64,000 bases of DNA from Halospeciosus flavus (GTDB taxonomy: Archaea; Halobacteriota; Halobacteria; Halobacteriales; Halobacteriaceae): NCBI RefSeq assembly GCF_029814175.1, contig NZ_CP122312.1:434001-498000 (forward strand). The letters run 5' to 3'. Both the position numbers and the translations under genes were made by a program. The first letter of the stretch is position 1; each line of letters begins with the position of its first letter. Shown in pieces: positions 8,288-18,177 of the stretch. The notes under the pieces were generated by a model. It was given only the letters and a program-made list of their open reading frames with translations, was not told where the DNA came from and did not search any database.

Positions 8288-8985
8288 ATGTCGGCTTCCT
8301 TCGACTTCAGTGGTGAGGTAGTGCTGATTACGGGCGCGAGCGGGGCACTCGGCGGCGCCGTCGCCGACCGGTTCGCCGAGGCGGGTGCGACCGTCTGTGG
8401 CACCTCACGCTCCGAACCCGACGACTTCCCGGGGGACTTCTACACCGGCGACTTCACCGACGAGGCGGACGCCGGTGCAGTGGTCGACGCCGTCGTCGCG
8501 GACCACGGGACCGTCGACCACCTCCTCACCGTCGCGGGGTCGTGGGCCGGCGGCGACCCGGTCGACGAGACGGACGTCGAGACGTTCGAGGCGATGGTGG
8601 ACGTGAACCTGACGACGACGTTCCTCGCGGCCAAACACGCGCTTCCGGCCCTCCGCGACACCGAGGACCGACAGGGGTCGCTCGTCACCGTCGCCTCCCG
8701 CTCTTCACTCGAAGGCGGCGAGGGCGACGCGGCCTACCGCGCGGCGAAGGCCGGCGTCCGCCTCCTGACCGAGAGTATTGCCGCCGAGAACGTCGGCGAG
8801 TACGGGCGAACGCCGTCCTCCCGAGCGTAGTCGACACGCCGGCCAACCGCGAGGCGATGCCCGACGCCGACCACGACGCGTGGGTCGAACCCGAACGCAT
8901 CGCCGACGTGATGCTGTCGCTCTGTGCCGACGCGACGGACGTCACCTCCGGCGGCGAGATTCCGGTCTACGGCGACACGCTCTGA
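8288..8985 (+). pseudogene. Short-chain dehydrogenase/reductase, frameshifted
   Basis: The 5' frame (8288-8830) encodes a good SDR: cofactor loop TGASGALGGAVA, the catalytic Ser in VTVASRSSLEGG, and YRAAKAG (YxxxK). It then goes out of frame near 8805-8812, stopping as GRTPSSRA. The expected C-terminal strand and helix (ANAVLPSVVDTPANREA, then ITSGGEIPVYGDTL-like VTSGGEIPVYGDTL) continue in another frame to a stop at 8983-8985. The junction GAGTACGGGCGAACGCC looks as if 7 bases were lost from a GGCGTCCGCGCGAAC-type sequence (inferred ancestor). Either a real inactivating deletion or a sequencing error; with a single intact base call I favour pseudogene. Confidence 0.8.
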
Positions 8986-9114
8986 GAGCGCCCGACGGTA
9001 CCGTCGTACACGAACGTTTCAGACACACCTCCAGAAATCGACGCTTCTCGAGGCGACGAGTGGACGAACATCGCGTGTTTTAAGCCACGCTGTTGAGAAA
9101 ATCGGTGGTAAGCT

Positions 9115-10449
9115 ATGGCAGAACGAGAAACCTGGACGAGCAGGGCAGGATTCATCTTCGCCGCCGTGGGAAGCGCAGTGGGACTCGGGAACATCTGGTC
9201 GTTCCCGTTCCAGACCGCGGCGAACGGCGGGGCGGCGTTCCTCGTCGTCTACCTGGCCGCGGTGTTCCTCATCGGCTTCCCGACGATGCTCATCGAGTTC
9301 GTCATCGGGCGGCGCGGCGAGCAGAACCCGGTCGCCGCGTTCAAGAAACTCGGCTACGAACAGTGGTCGTTCACCGGCGGAATCGGCGTGTTCTCGTCGT
9401 TCGTGACGCTCGCGTTCTACAGCGTCGTCGGTGGGTGGGTCCTCAGCTACATCGTCGGCAGCGTCACGGGTGCGTACTTCGGTGACCCCGGCGCCTACTT
9501 CGGCGCCGTCTCCGCCGGACCGACCGCCATCGCCGCACACGCGGTCTTCATGGCCATCACCATCGGCATCGTCGCGTTCGGCGTCACCGACGGCATCGAG
9601 CGTGCGACGAAGTTCATGATTCCGGCCATCATCGTCCTCCTCGTCGGCCTCGCCGTCTGGGCGACGACGCTCGACGGTGCGGCCGCCGGCTACAGCTACT
9701 ACCTCTCGCCGGACTTCTCGACGCTCGCGAAGAACTTCGGTTCCATCGTGCCGGCCGCGATGGGCCAGGCGTTCTTCACCCTCTCGCTCGGGTTCAGCGT
9801 CATGATCGCCTACGCCTCCTACCTCGGCCGTGACGACAGTCTCCCGGCCGACGGGAGCGCCATCGTCGTCATCAACACCATCGTCGCGCTCCTGGCTGGG
9901 TTCGTCGTCTTCCCCATCCTCTTCGCGACGGGTGGCGCCGGCGGTGCGGGCGGCGGTCCCGGCACGGCGTTCGTCGCTCTCGCCGGCGCGTTCGGCGCAC
10001 TCCCCGCGGGCCAGATCATCGGCCTCGCCTTCTTCGTCGTCCTGCTGTTCGCGGCGCTCTCCAGTTCCATCAGCCTCCTCGAAGTGCCGGTGGCCTACGT
10101 CTCGGAGAACTACGGCTACGGCCGCTCGACGACCGCCGTCGCGATGGGAACGGTCATCTTCGTCGTCGGCCTCCTCCCGGCGCTCGGGACGAACTACCTG
10201 ACGCTCTACAACGACGTCGTGTTCAAGTTCCTGCTCCCCATCGCGGTGCTCCTCCTCGCCCTCTTCGTCGGCTGGGCCGCCGACCGGGAGGCGATGGACG
10301 AACTCGGTCGCGGGAGTTCCTTCGGAGAGTCCTTCACCACCGTCTGGCTCTGGTGGGTCCGGACCGTGGTCCCCATCGCCGTCGTCGTCACGCTCTACCT
10401 CGGTGTGAAGGCCATCTACACCAGTTTCCAGAAGGGCGTCTACTTCTAG
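9115..10449 (+). CDS. Sodium-dependent transporter, NSS (SNF) family
   Basis: A 444-residue membrane protein that starts MAERETWTSRAGFIFAAVGSAVGLGNIWSFPFQ in pieces typical of the neurotransmitter:sodium symporter family. The broken helix 1 (SAVGLGNIWSFP) provides sodium and substrate ligands. About 11 hydrophobic segments are visible, fitting the 11-TM prokaryotic subgroup. ALSSSISLLEVPVAYV corresponds to helix 8 with the conserved serine pair of the Na2 site. It probably takes up amino acids or related osmolytes using the sodium gradient. A paralogue follows 147 bases downstream on the same strand. The substrate is unknown. Confidence 0.92.
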   Translation: MAERETWTSRAGFIFAAVGSAVGLGNIWSFPFQTAANGGAAFLVVYLAAVFLIGFPTMLIEFVIGRRGEQNPVAAFKKLGYEQWSFTGGIGVFSSFVTLAFYSVVGGWVLSYIVGSVTGAYFGDPGAYFGAVSAGPTAIAAHAVFMAITIGIVAFGVTDGIERATKFMIPAIIVLLVGLAVWATTLDGAAAGYSYYLSPDFSTLAKNFGSIVPAAMGQAFFTLSLGFSVMIAYASYLGRDDSLPADGSAIVVINTIVALLAGFVVFPILFATGGAGGAGGGPGTAFVALAGAFGALPAGQIIGLAFFVVLLFAALSSSISLLEVPVAYVSENYGYGRSTTAVAMGTVIFVVGLLPALGTNYLTLYNDVVFKFLLPIAVLLLALFVGWAADREAMDELGRGSSFGESFTTVWLWWVRTVVPIAVVVTLYLGVKAIYTSFQKGVYF

Positions 10450-10596
10450 GAACCGAGAGATCCTAGGCGACACCCTATTTTTCTCGACATCGTGGTGGGA
10501 GAATATGGGGGATAGATACTCAAAGACCGTGATTTTTGTCTTCTGACGGTTTTCACTCCGAAACCCTCTTTTTCACCAGTCCGTTAGCGGGTGGTA

Positions 10597-12003
10597 ATGG
10601 CAGACACACGCGAATCGTGGCAGACACGCCTCGGCTTCATTCTCGCCGCCGTCGGGAGCGCGGTCGGCCTCGGGAACATCTGGCGGTTCCCGTGGATGGC
10701 CTCCGAGAACGGCGGGGCGGCGTTCCTCGTCGTCTACCTCGGAATCGTCCTCCTGGTCGGCGTCCCCGGACTCCTCGGCGAGTTCGTCATCGGTCGCCGC
10801 TCGAAACGGAACCCGGTCGGCGCGCTCTCCTCGCTCTCGGACTCGAAAGGATGGTCGGCCTTCGGCCACGTCTTCGTGGTCACCGCCGTCCTCCTGCTCT
10901 CCTTCTACAGCGTCGTCGGCGGGTGGATCCTCCGCTACTTCGGCGCGAGTTTCACGGGCGCCTACTTCGGGAACCCCGGCGCCTACTTCTCCAGCATCAA
11001 CTACGGGTTCGAGGCGGTCGCCTTCCACGTGCTCTTCCTCTTCCTGACTGCGGCTATCGTCGGGTTCGGCGTGAAAGGCGGCATCGAGCGGGCGACGAAG
11101 GTGATGATGCCCGCCATCGTCGTCCTGCTCGTCGGTCTCGCCGCGTGGGGGTTGACCCTCGACGGCGCGAGCGCGGGACTCGCCTTCTACCTCTCGCCGG
11201 ACCTCGGCTACCTCCAGACGCACTTCCTCGACATCCTCCCCGCCGCCGCGGGCCAGGCGCTGTTCACGCTCTCGCTCGGCGCGGGGACGATGGTCACCTA
11301 CGCCTCCTACCTCGGTGAGGACCGCTCGCTCCCGGTCGACGGGACGTTCATCGCCGGTCTCAACACGCTCGTCGGCGTCCTCGCCGGCTTCGTCGTCTTC
11401 CCCATCCTCTTCGCGCTCGGGAGCGGCGCCGGCCAACCCGGTGCGGGTGCGGTCTTCGTCAGCCTCGCCGGCGCGTTCGCCGCGCTCCCCTACGGGCAGG
11501 TCGTCGCCGTCGTCTTCTTCGGCGTCGTCGCGCTCGCGGCGCTCTCCTCGTCCATCTCGATGCTGGAGATTCCGGTCTCCTTCCTCGTCGACGAGTACGG
11601 CGTCTCCCGCCGGAAGGCGACCGTCGCCTTCACCGGTCTCTTCCTCGTCACGGGGTCGGTGAACGCCCTCTCCGCCCAGGTGTTCGGCTTCGTCGCCGGC
11701 ACGCTGGTCAACCTCCTCCTGACCGGGGGTCTCGCCGGCTTCCTCCTCTTCACCGGGTGGGTGCTCGGGACCGACGCCGTCGCGGAACTCCGTTCCGGTG
11801 CTGGGGACCTCGGCCAGCGTCTCGCCACACCGTGGCTCTACGCCGTCGGCGTCGTCCTCCCGCTGTTCCTCGTCTTCACGCTCCTGTCGAGTCTCCTCCC
11901 CCTGCTCGGCGTCCAACTCGGGACGGGCGCCGTCGTCGCGCTCGCCGTCGGCGTCGTCGTAGTGTGCGGCGTGACGCTCCGCCGGCCGCAGTCGGTGCTG
12001 TAG
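10597..12003 (+). CDS. Sodium-dependent transporter, NSS (SNF) family (paralogue)
   Basis: 468 residues from ATG 10597; a GTG two codons earlier in frame (10591) is possible but MADTRESWQTRLGF matches the start of the upstream paralogue (MAERETWTSRAGF). It has the same fold: GSAVGLGNIWRFPWM in helix 1, ALSSSISMLEIPVSFLV in helix 8, and about 11-12 hydrophobic segments. It has a slightly longer C-terminus ending with an extra helix. The pair looks like a tandem duplication that diverged. The last 128 bases are overlapped by the convergent gene at 11876-12553. The upstream 147-bp gap has AT-rich stretches that may hold its own promoter. Confidence 0.92.
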   Translation: MADTRESWQTRLGFILAAVGSAVGLGNIWRFPWMASENGGAAFLVVYLGIVLLVGVPGLLGEFVIGRRSKRNPVGALSSLSDSKGWSAFGHVFVVTAVLLLSFYSVVGGWILRYFGASFTGAYFGNPGAYFSSINYGFEAVAFHVLFLFLTAAIVGFGVKGGIERATKVMMPAIVVLLVGLAAWGLTLDGASAGLAFYLSPDLGYLQTHFLDILPAAAGQALFTLSLGAGTMVTYASYLGEDRSLPVDGTFIAGLNTLVGVLAGFVVFPILFALGSGAGQPGAGAVFVSLAGAFAALPYGQVVAVVFFGVVALAALSSSISMLEIPVSFLVDEYGVSRRKATVAFTGLFLVTGSVNALSAQVFGFVAGTLVNLLLTGGLAGFLLFTGWVLGTDAVAELRSGAGDLGQRLATPWLYAVGVVLPLFLVFTLLSSLLPLLGVQLGTGAVVALAVGVVVVCGVTLRRPQSVL

Positions 12004-12553
12004 TCAGGCCGACTCGGACGCTGAATCCCCACTCGAACGACCCTCGTTCTTCGCCTTCGCTCTCGGCTCCGTCGGCACCGCTCCCGTGCCACGGCGCGTA
12101 ACTGTACGTCTCCTCGAAGCGGAACGTCCCCGTCGGGAGTCGGGGGTCGGCGTTGTCGGGGTGGCCCCACGCTTCCAGTTCGACCGCCATGCTCTCGTCG
12201 GGTTCGAGTGTGACACCGCTGATTTCGAGAGTCCCGCCGGAGTGTGGATAGCCGTCGAGACGGCTCTCGGCGGGGTATCGGTCGTACTCGCCGACGACGC
12301 GGGCTTCGTCGGGAGTCACGAGCGCGAGACCGGGGTCCGTCTCCTCGCTCTCCCACGTCGAGAACACCCGGCGATTGCCGCGACCGGCGCGGTACCCACG
12401 GTGTGTCTCACTCTCGTTCCGGAGTCGAACGACCACGCGGGCGGGCCGGTGCTCCTCGACCGTGGGGCGTCGGCGGTCGACCGACGCGGAGAGGGTCGTC
12501 TCGTGGGCCGGCGGGACCACATCGGCGTCTACGACGGCGAGGGTGAGTGACAC
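11876..12553 (-). CDS. Haloarchaeal protein of unknown function with antisense-derived tail
   Basis: 225 residues from a GTG at 12553 ([15 protein letters not shown]). Residues about 1-183 look like a compact beta-sandwich: [13 protein letters not shown], then [21 protein letters not shown] and [16 protein letters not shown], an order that faintly recalls BsuPI-type domains. The last ~42 residues are Arg-rich and lie opposite the 3' end of the sodium symporter gene, so they read like simple antisense of that gene; homologues may end soon after FSVRVGL. It is divergent from pccB, sharing a ~97-base promoter region. The start is uncertain, and I cannot name a function. Confidence 0.5.
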   Translation of the reverse strand: MSLTLAVVDADVVPPAHETTLSASVDRRRPTVEEHRPARVVVRLRNESETHRGYRAGRGNRRVFSTWESEETDPGLALVTPDEARVVGEYDRYPAESRLDGYPHSGGTLEISGVTLEPDESMAVELEAWGHPDNADPRLPTGTFRFEETYSYAPWHGSGADGAESEGEERGSFEWGFSVRVGLTTAPTAAGGASRRTLRRRRRRARRRRPSRVGRRAGGGDSTGA

Positions 12554-12650
12554 AGCGGGGCCACACTGGCCGCACGCAAAACGTTTCCGCGGGGCGTCGT
12601 TTGCGAGTCTCGGAACGCTTTTCCCGACTCTCGCTGAAAGCCACCACAAC

Positions 12651-14201
12651 ATGACGATGGACGAGCGAATCGAGGACCTCCGGGAGAAGAAGGCGCGCGC
12701 CCGGGAGGGTGGCGGCGAGGAGCGTATCGAGTCCCAACACGAGAAGGGGAAGATGACCGCCCGCGAGCGCATCGACTACTTCCTCGACGAGGGGACGTTC
12801 AACGAGATCGACCAGCTCCGTACCCACCGGTCGCACAACTTCGGGATGGAGGAGAAACAACTCCCCGGCGACGGCGTCGTGACGGGCTACGGCGAGGTGA
12901 ACGGGCGAACCGTGTTCGTCTTCGCCCACGACTTCACCGTCTTCGGTGGCTCGCTCGGCGAGGTGTTCGCCGAGAAGGTGTGTAAGGTGATGGACAAGGC
13001 GATGGAGGTCGGCGCGCCGGTCATCGGTCTCAACGACTCCGCGGGCGCCCGTATCCAGGAGGGCGTCGACTCCCTCGCGGGGTTCGGTGAAATCTTCCGT
13101 AAGAACACCGAGGCCTCCGGCGTGATTCCGCAGATTTCGGCCATCATGGGGCCGTGTGCCGGCGGGGCCGTCTACTCCCCGGCGCTCACCGACTTCATCT
13201 TCATGGTGAAGGACACCTCCCACATGTTCATCACCGGCCCGGACGTCATCGAGACGGTCACGGGCGAGGAGGTCACCCACGACGAACTCGGCGGCGCGAC
13301 GCCCCACACGACCGACTCCGGCGTGGCGCACTTCGCGGCCGACGACGAGGAGCAGGCCCTCGACGACATCAAGCGACTCCTCTCCTACCTCCCGCAGAAC
13401 AACGTCGAGGACCCCCCGCGCGTCGAACCGTGGGACGACCCCGAGCGCCGCCCCGAGGCGCTGGAGAACATCGTCCCCGACCAGCCCCGGAAACCCTACG
13501 ACGCGACGAACGTCGTCGACGAGGTCGTCGACGAGGGCTCGTTCTTCGAGGTCCAGGCGGAGTTCGCGAAGAACATCGTCGTCGGCTTCGGCCGTCTCGA
13601 CGGCCGGTCCGTGGGCATCGTCGCCAACCAGCCCCGCGTGAACGCCGGGACGCTCGACATCGAGTCCTCCGAGAAGGCCGCCCGCTTCGTCCGCCTCTGT
13701 GACTCCTTCAACGTCCCCATCGTCTCGTTCGTCGACGTCCCGGGCTTCATGCCCGGCACCGACCAGGAGCACAACGGCATCATCCGCCACGGCGCGAAAC
13801 TCCTCTACGCCTACTCCGAGGCGACCGTCCCGCTCCTCACCGTCATCACGCGGAAGGCCTACGGCGGCGCCTACGACGTCATGGCCTCGAAGCACCTCGG
13901 CGCCGACGTGAACTACGCGTGGCCCACGGCCGAAATCGCGGTCATGGGACCACAGGGCGCCGTGAACGTCCTCTACCGCGACGAACTCGCGGAGGCCGAT
14001 GACCCCGACGAACTCCGCGACCAACTCATCGAGGAGTACAGAGAGGAGTTCGCCAACCCCTACACGGCGGCGGACCGCGGCTACCTCGACGACGTCATCG
14101 AACCGAAGGACACCCGCGCCCGGCTCGTCGACGACCTCGAGATGCTCACGACAAAACGCGACTCCCTCCCCGAGAAGAAGCATGGCAACATCCCACTCTG
14201 A
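12651..14201 (+). CDS. pccB: Propionyl-CoA/acetyl-CoA carboxylase, carboxyltransferase subunit
   Basis: 516 residues from ATG 12651 ([20 protein letters not shown]); the frame is open upstream but this is the standard start of the family. The crotonase-fold N-half has [24 protein letters not shown] and [18 protein letters not shown], one oxyanion site. The C-half has [28 protein letters not shown] in segments, and [16 protein letters not shown], the other. It transfers the carboxyl group from carboxybiotin to propionyl-CoA (or acetyl-CoA), feeding the 3-hydroxypropionate-type and polyhydroxyalkanoate routes in haloarchaea. It overlaps pccX by 20 bases, and the biotin carboxylase subunit is at 16264. 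Confidence 0.95.
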   Translation: MTMDERIEDLREKKARAREGGGEERIESQHEKGKMTARERIDYFLDEGTFNEIDQLRTHRSHNFGMEEKQLPGDGVVTGYGEVNGRTVFVFAHDFTVFGGSLGEVFAEKVCKVMDKAMEVGAPVIGLNDSAGARIQEGVDSLAGFGEIFRKNTEASGVIPQISAIMGPCAGGAVYSPALTDFIFMVKDTSHMFITGPDVIETVTGEEVTHDELGGATPHTTDSGVAHFAADDEEQALDDIKRLLSYLPQNNVEDPPRVEPWDDPERRPEALENIVPDQPRKPYDATNVVDEVVDEGSFFEVQAEFAKNIVVGFGRLDGRSVGIVANQPRVNAGTLDIESSEKAARFVRLCDSFNVPIVSFVDVPGFMPGTDQEHNGIIRHGAKLLYAYSEATVPLLTVITRKAYGGAYDVMASKHLGADVNYAWPTAEIAVMGPQGAVNVLYRDELAEADDPDELRDQLIEEYREEFANPYTAADRGYLDDVIEPKDTRARLVDDLEMLTTKRDSLPEKKHGNIPL

Positions 14202-14448
14202 CGTGACAATCGACCTCCCCGACGACGCGGACGAGGACGAGGCCGCGGCCATCGCGGCGGCCGTGCAGGCGCACCTCGCGGACGTCGCGGCGGCCGCCGC
14301 CGCGGCCGAGGAGGAAGCGGAGACGTGGGAGGGCGAGCGGTGGTCGTTCGCCGGCCGCGTCGAGCAGTTGCAGGGTCGCTCGGTGCGCGTGCCCGAGAAC
14401 GCGCCGACCGACGCGTGGAGTGCGGCGGGGCGGAGCGAGCGGTTCTAG
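14182..14448 (+). CDS. pccX: Small acyl-CoA carboxylase subunit (PccX-like)
   Basis: An 88-residue acidic, alanine-rich protein. The start at 14182 lies inside the last codons of pccB. The N-terminal half is a probable amphipathic helix ([20 protein letters not shown]); the C-terminal half has [19 protein letters not shown] and [19 protein letters not shown], a pattern shared with epsilon/gamma-like small subunits of actinobacterial and haloarchaeal carboxylases. In Haloferax mediterranei a small third subunit, PccX, encoded beside pccB is required for propionyl-CoA carboxylase activity; the position here supports the same role. Assignment by context and pattern. Confidence 0.8.
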   Translation: MATSHSDVTIDLPDDADEDEAAAIAAAVQAHLADVAAAAAAAEEEAETWEGERWSFAGRVEQLQGRSVRVPENAPTDAWSAAGRSERF

Positions 14449-14545
14449 GGAGATTCCGAGCGTAGCGAGGAATCTCCGGGACGCGAGCGGGGAGGGACGA
14501 CCCGCGAGCAGGGAGTGCGGGCGTAGCGAGGAATCTCCGAAACGC
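14449..14545. repeat. Palindromic repeat cluster after pccX
   Basis: A perfect 9-bp inverted repeat, GGAGATTCC / GGAATCTCC (14449-14457 and 14469-14477), starts at the base after the pccX stop and could act as a terminator. The loop and right arm (GCGTAGCGAGGAATCTCC, 14460-14477) recur exactly at 14521-14538. The GAGCG-rich spacing and stem sequence are of the same style as the repeats at 21255-21340 and 59519-59640. Bases 14546-14641 show nothing further. Confidence 0.7.
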
Positions 14546-14641
14546 GAACGCGCTCCCCGTCGGCGATTCGCTTATCCGTCTGTGTGAGGTAGTACCACAG
14601 TGGGCATCTGCCCGCCGTGTACCCCTACCCGACTCACTTTT

Positions 14642-16048
14642 TCAGATGGACGCCAGCGCCCCGCTCGTCCGGAGCGCGAAGTAGCCTGCGAACGCGAGCG
14701 CGAGCAGCCACTGGCCGACGTGGACGTCGTCGGCCTCGCCGGCGGCGAGTTTCATCAGCGGGTAGGAGACGATGCCGGCGGCAATGCCGTACGCGATGGA
14801 GTAGGTGAGCGGCATCGCGATGATGGTCAGGCCGGCCGGGACGGCGTGGGTCGGGTCGTGCCAGTCGACGTCGGCCGCGTTGCCGAGCATCAAGATGGCG
14901 ACGACGACCAGCGCGATGTGCGAGGCGTAGAGCGGGATGGCCGCCGCGAGCGGGACGATGGCCAGCGACGCGAGGAAGAGGAGAGAGACGACGAGCGCGG
15001 TGAGGCCCGTCCGGCCACCCGCCTCGACGCCGGTCGCGGACTCGACGTAGGTCGTGACCGTCGACGTACCGAGCATCCCGCCGACCGTCGTACCGACGGC
15101 GTCGGCCATCAGCGGCTTGTCCATGTCGGGGAGGTTGCCCTCCTCGTCGAGCATGTCGCCGACCTGTGCGACGCCGGTGAGCGTCCCCGCGGTTTCGAGG
15201 AAGTCGACGAAGAAGAACGTCACCACGACGAGGGTGAAGGCGAGTGCCTCGACGTTCCGGAAGCCGCGGACGAAGGCACCGACGAGTGGCGAGATGTCGT
15301 ACTGTGGCGCGGGAATCGAGGGGGCGAGCGGCGCGCCGGGAGTCGGACTCTGGACGCCCATCGAGGCCGCGATCCACCCCGCGGCGGCCGTCAGGAGGAC
15401 GCCGAGGATGATGGACCCGCGCACGCCGCGCGTATAGAGTCCGAGCGTGAGGAAGAGGCCCGCGACGGAGAGGAGGGCGACGGGGTTGCTCGCGACGTTG
15501 CCGAGCTGGACGAGCGTCGCGGGGTCGGCGACGACGACCTGCATCTCCTGGAGGCCGATGAACGCGAGGAAGAGGCCGAGTGCGGCGCCGACGGCGAACT
15601 TCACGGGTTCGGGGAAGAGTTTGATGACGTACTCGCGGGCGCCGACGACGGTGAGCGCCACGAACAGCACGCCCTCGACGACGATGGCGGCGAGCGCGGT
15701 CTCCCACGGGACGCCCATCGCGCCGACGACCGTGTAGGCGAAGAAGGCGTTGAGGCCCATGCCCGGCGCGAGGGCGAACGGGCGGTCCGCGTAGAACGCC
15801 ATGACGAGCGTCGCCGTCGCCGCCGCGAGGATGGTGACGACGGCGAGCATCTGGACCGTCTCGGCGTAACTCGCGCCGGCGACGGCGATACCGGGTTTCT
15901 CGCCGCGGGCGGCGAGGATGGCCGGGTTGACGACCACGATGTAGGACATCGTGAGGAACGTCGTCAGGCCGGCGAGCAGTTCGGTCCGGAGGTCGGCGCC
16001 GCGGTCCGCGAGGTCGAAGTGATCGACGAGAGTTTCGCGTATCCCCAT
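14642..16048 (-). CDS. NCS2-family purine/uracil-type permease
   Basis: 468 residues from the ATG at 16048 (MGIRETLVDHFDLADRGADL); the longer open frame upstream is not used, as this is the usual N-terminus of the AzgA-like branch. It has about 12-14 hydrophobic segments. Family signatures: TFLTMSYIVVVNPAIL in helix 1, APGMGLNAFFAYTVV, and DFLETAGTLTGVAQ plus GGMLGTSTVTTYVESATGV in the gate/core region. AzgA-type permeases take up hypoxanthine, adenine or guanine. It sits convergent to pccX and divergent from pccA, so it interrupts the carboxylase locus. The minus strand carries a CCGATAAACG box near 16085 as a likely promoter. Confidence 0.92.
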   Translation of the reverse strand: MGIRETLVDHFDLADRGADLRTELLAGLTTFLTMSYIVVVNPAILAARGEKPGIAVAGASYAETVQMLAVVTILAAATATLVMAFYADRPFALAPGMGLNAFFAYTVVGAMGVPWETALAAIVVEGVLFVALTVVGAREYVIKLFPEPVKFAVGAALGLFLAFIGLQEMQVVVADPATLVQLGNVASNPVALLSVAGLFLTLGLYTRGVRGSIILGVLLTAAAGWIAASMGVQSPTPGAPLAPSIPAPQYDISPLVGAFVRGFRNVEALAFTLVVVTFFFVDFLETAGTLTGVAQVGDMLDEEGNLPDMDKPLMADAVGTTVGGMLGTSTVTTYVESATGVEAGGRTGLTALVVSLLFLASLAIVPLAAAIPLYASHIALVVVAILMLGNAADVDWHDPTHAVPAGLTIIAMPLTYSIAYGIAAGIVSYPLMKLAAGEADDVHVGQWLLALAFAGYFALRTSGALASI

Positions 16049-16263
16049 AGTGTGCCGTTCCCATCGGTGGGAGGTCCCGCGTTTATCGGTTCCCATTCGT
16101 CCTCGTGAGCACGTAATTTTTTCAACCATCCGATTGTGGAATTGAATGGGCGCGGGGCGTTCATGCCACACTGGAGGCCCACCGCGCCCGTTTCGGGGGC
16201 GACGTCGCTCTTCTGCGGAGACGGAACCGATAAATCAAGTACCCGCCGGGTAAACCCCCCTGT

Positions 16264-18102
16264 ATGTTCGACAAGGTTCTCGTCGCCAACCGAGGTGAAA
16301 TCGCGGTCCGTGTCATGCGGGCTTGCGAGGAACTCGGAGTCGACACTGTCGCGGTGTACTCCGAGGCCGACAAGAACGCGGGGCACGTCCGGTACGCCGA
16401 CGAGGCGTACAACGTCGGGCCGGCGCGGGCGGCCGACTCGTACCTCGACCACGACGCCATCATCGACGTCGCCGAGCGGTCGGGCGCCGACGCCATCCAC
16501 CCGGGGTACGGGTTCCTCGCGGAGAACGCCGACTTCGCCGCGAAGGTCGAGGAGACCGAGGGCGTCACCTGGATCGGCCCCCGCAGCGAGTCGATGGAAC
16601 GACTCGGCGAGAAGACCCAGGCCCGCAAATCCATGGACGCGGCCGACGTGCCCATCGTCCCCGGGACCACGGACCCCGTCGAGGACCCCGAGGAGGTCCG
16701 CGAGTTCGGTGAAGAACACGGCTACCCCGTCGCCATCAAGGCGGAGGGCGGTGGCGGCGGCCGCGGCATGAAGGTCGTCCGTGGACCCGACGAGGTCGAG
16801 GACAAACTCGAGAGCGCCAAACGCGAGGGCGAGGCCTACTTCGACAACCCCACCGTCTACCTCGAACGCTACCTGGAGAACCCCCGCCACATCGAGGTGC
16901 AGATCGTCGCCGACCACCACGGCAACGTCCGACACCTCGGCGAGCGCGACTGCTCGCTCCAGCGCCGCCACCAGAAGGTCATCGAGGAGGGCCCGAGCGC
17001 CGCTCTCACCGACGACCTCCGCGAGCAGATCGGCGAGGCCGCCCGCCGCGGTGCCGACGCCGCCGACTACTACAACGCAGGCACCTTCGAGTTCCTCGTC
17101 GAAGACGACCGCGAGGAGGGCGCCGGCGAACTCCTCGGCGCCGACGCCGACTTCTACTTCCTCGAAGTCAACACCCGCATCCAGGTCGAACACACCGTCA
17201 CGGAGGAACTGACGGGTATCGACATCGTGAAGTGGCAACTCCGCATCGCCGCCGGCGAAGAACTCGACTTCGCGCAGGACGACGTCGAACTCGACGGGCA
17301 CGCGATGGAGTTCCGCATCAACGCAGAGAACGCGGCCGAGGAGTTCGCACCCGCGACCGGCGGCCGACTGGAGACCTACGACCCGCCGGGCGGCATCGGC
17401 GTCCGCCTCGACGACGCGCTCCGCCAGGGCGACGAACTCGTCACCGACTACGACTCGATGATCGCGAAACTCGTCGTCTGGGGGAGCGACCGCGAAGAGT
17501 GCATCGAGCGCTCGAAGCGCGCCCTCGGCGAGTACGACATCGAGGGGGTCGTCACCGTCATCCCGTTCCACCGGTTGATGCTCACCGACGAGGCGTTCGT
17601 CGCCAGCGAGCACACGACGAAGTACCTCGACGAGGAACTCGACCCCGAGGCCATCGACGAGGCCCAGGAGAAGTGGGGTCCCGAGCAGGTCGGCGGCGAA
17701 GCGGAGGAAACGGAGACTGTCGAGCGAGAGTTCACCGTCGAGGTGAACGGCAAGCGCTTCGAAGTGAACCTCGAGTCCCGCGGCGGTGCGCCCATCGCGG
17801 CGGCCGCGGCCGGCGAGGAGGCCGGCGGCAGCGAACGCCCCACGCCCGCGGGCGGCGAATCCAGCGGCGAGGCCGAAGTCGAAGGCGAGGGCGAGCAGGT
17901 CACCGCCGAGATGCAGGGGACCATCCTCGACGTCGAGGTCGAGGAGGGCGACACCGTCGAACCCGGCGACGTCGTCGTCGTCCTCGAAGCGATGAAGATG
18001 GAGAACGACGTCGTCACGACTCGTGGCGGAGAAGTGACGAGAGTCGCCGTCTCCGAGGGTGACAGCGTCGATATGGGCGACGTCCTCGTCGTTATCGAGT
18101 AG
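16264..18102 (+). CDS. pccA: Propionyl-CoA/acetyl-CoA carboxylase, biotin carboxylase + BCCP subunit
   Basis: 612 residues. Biotin carboxylase domain at about 1-450: [20 protein letters not shown] start, [17 protein letters not shown]-grasp loop [14 protein letters not shown], and [15 protein letters not shown] metal/ATP ligands. A linker rich in Glu, Gly and Ala (about 470-540) leads to the biotinyl domain, with the biotinylated Lys578 in EAMKMEND. It carboxylates its own biotin with bicarbonate and ATP and hands the carboxyl group to PccB. A CGATAAATC box at 16228-16236 lies about 30 bases before the ATG, implying a leaderless transcript. A biotin ligase gene is two genes downstream. Confidence 0.96.
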   Translation: MFDKVLVANRGEIAVRVMRACEELGVDTVAVYSEADKNAGHVRYADEAYNVGPARAADSYLDHDAIIDVAERSGADAIHPGYGFLAENADFAAKVEETEGVTWIGPRSESMERLGEKTQARKSMDAADVPIVPGTTDPVEDPEEVREFGEEHGYPVAIKAEGGGGGRGMKVVRGPDEVEDKLESAKREGEAYFDNPTVYLERYLENPRHIEVQIVADHHGNVRHLGERDCSLQRRHQKVIEEGPSAALTDDLREQIGEAARRGADAADYYNAGTFEFLVEDDREEGAGELLGADADFYFLEVNTRIQVEHTVTEELTGIDIVKWQLRIAAGEELDFAQDDVELDGHAMEFRINAENAAEEFAPATGGRLETYDPPGGIGVRLDDALRQGDELVTDYDSMIAKLVVWGSDREECIERSKRALGEYDIEGVVTVIPFHRLMLTDEAFVASEHTTKYLDEELDPEAIDEAQEKWGPEQVGGEAEETETVEREFTVEVNGKRFEVNLESRGGAPIAAAAAGEEAGGSERPTPAGGESSGEAEVEGEGEQVTAEMQGTILDVEVEEGDTVEPGDVVVVLEAMKMENDVVTTRGGEVTRVAVSEGDSVDMGDVLVVIE

Positions 18103-18177
18103 TGAGCTAGCCGGGAAGCTTTTAGTGTTGAGTCTGCAACCAGACGACAACCCGGGCGCCGGGGAGGGAGGAGGGAA

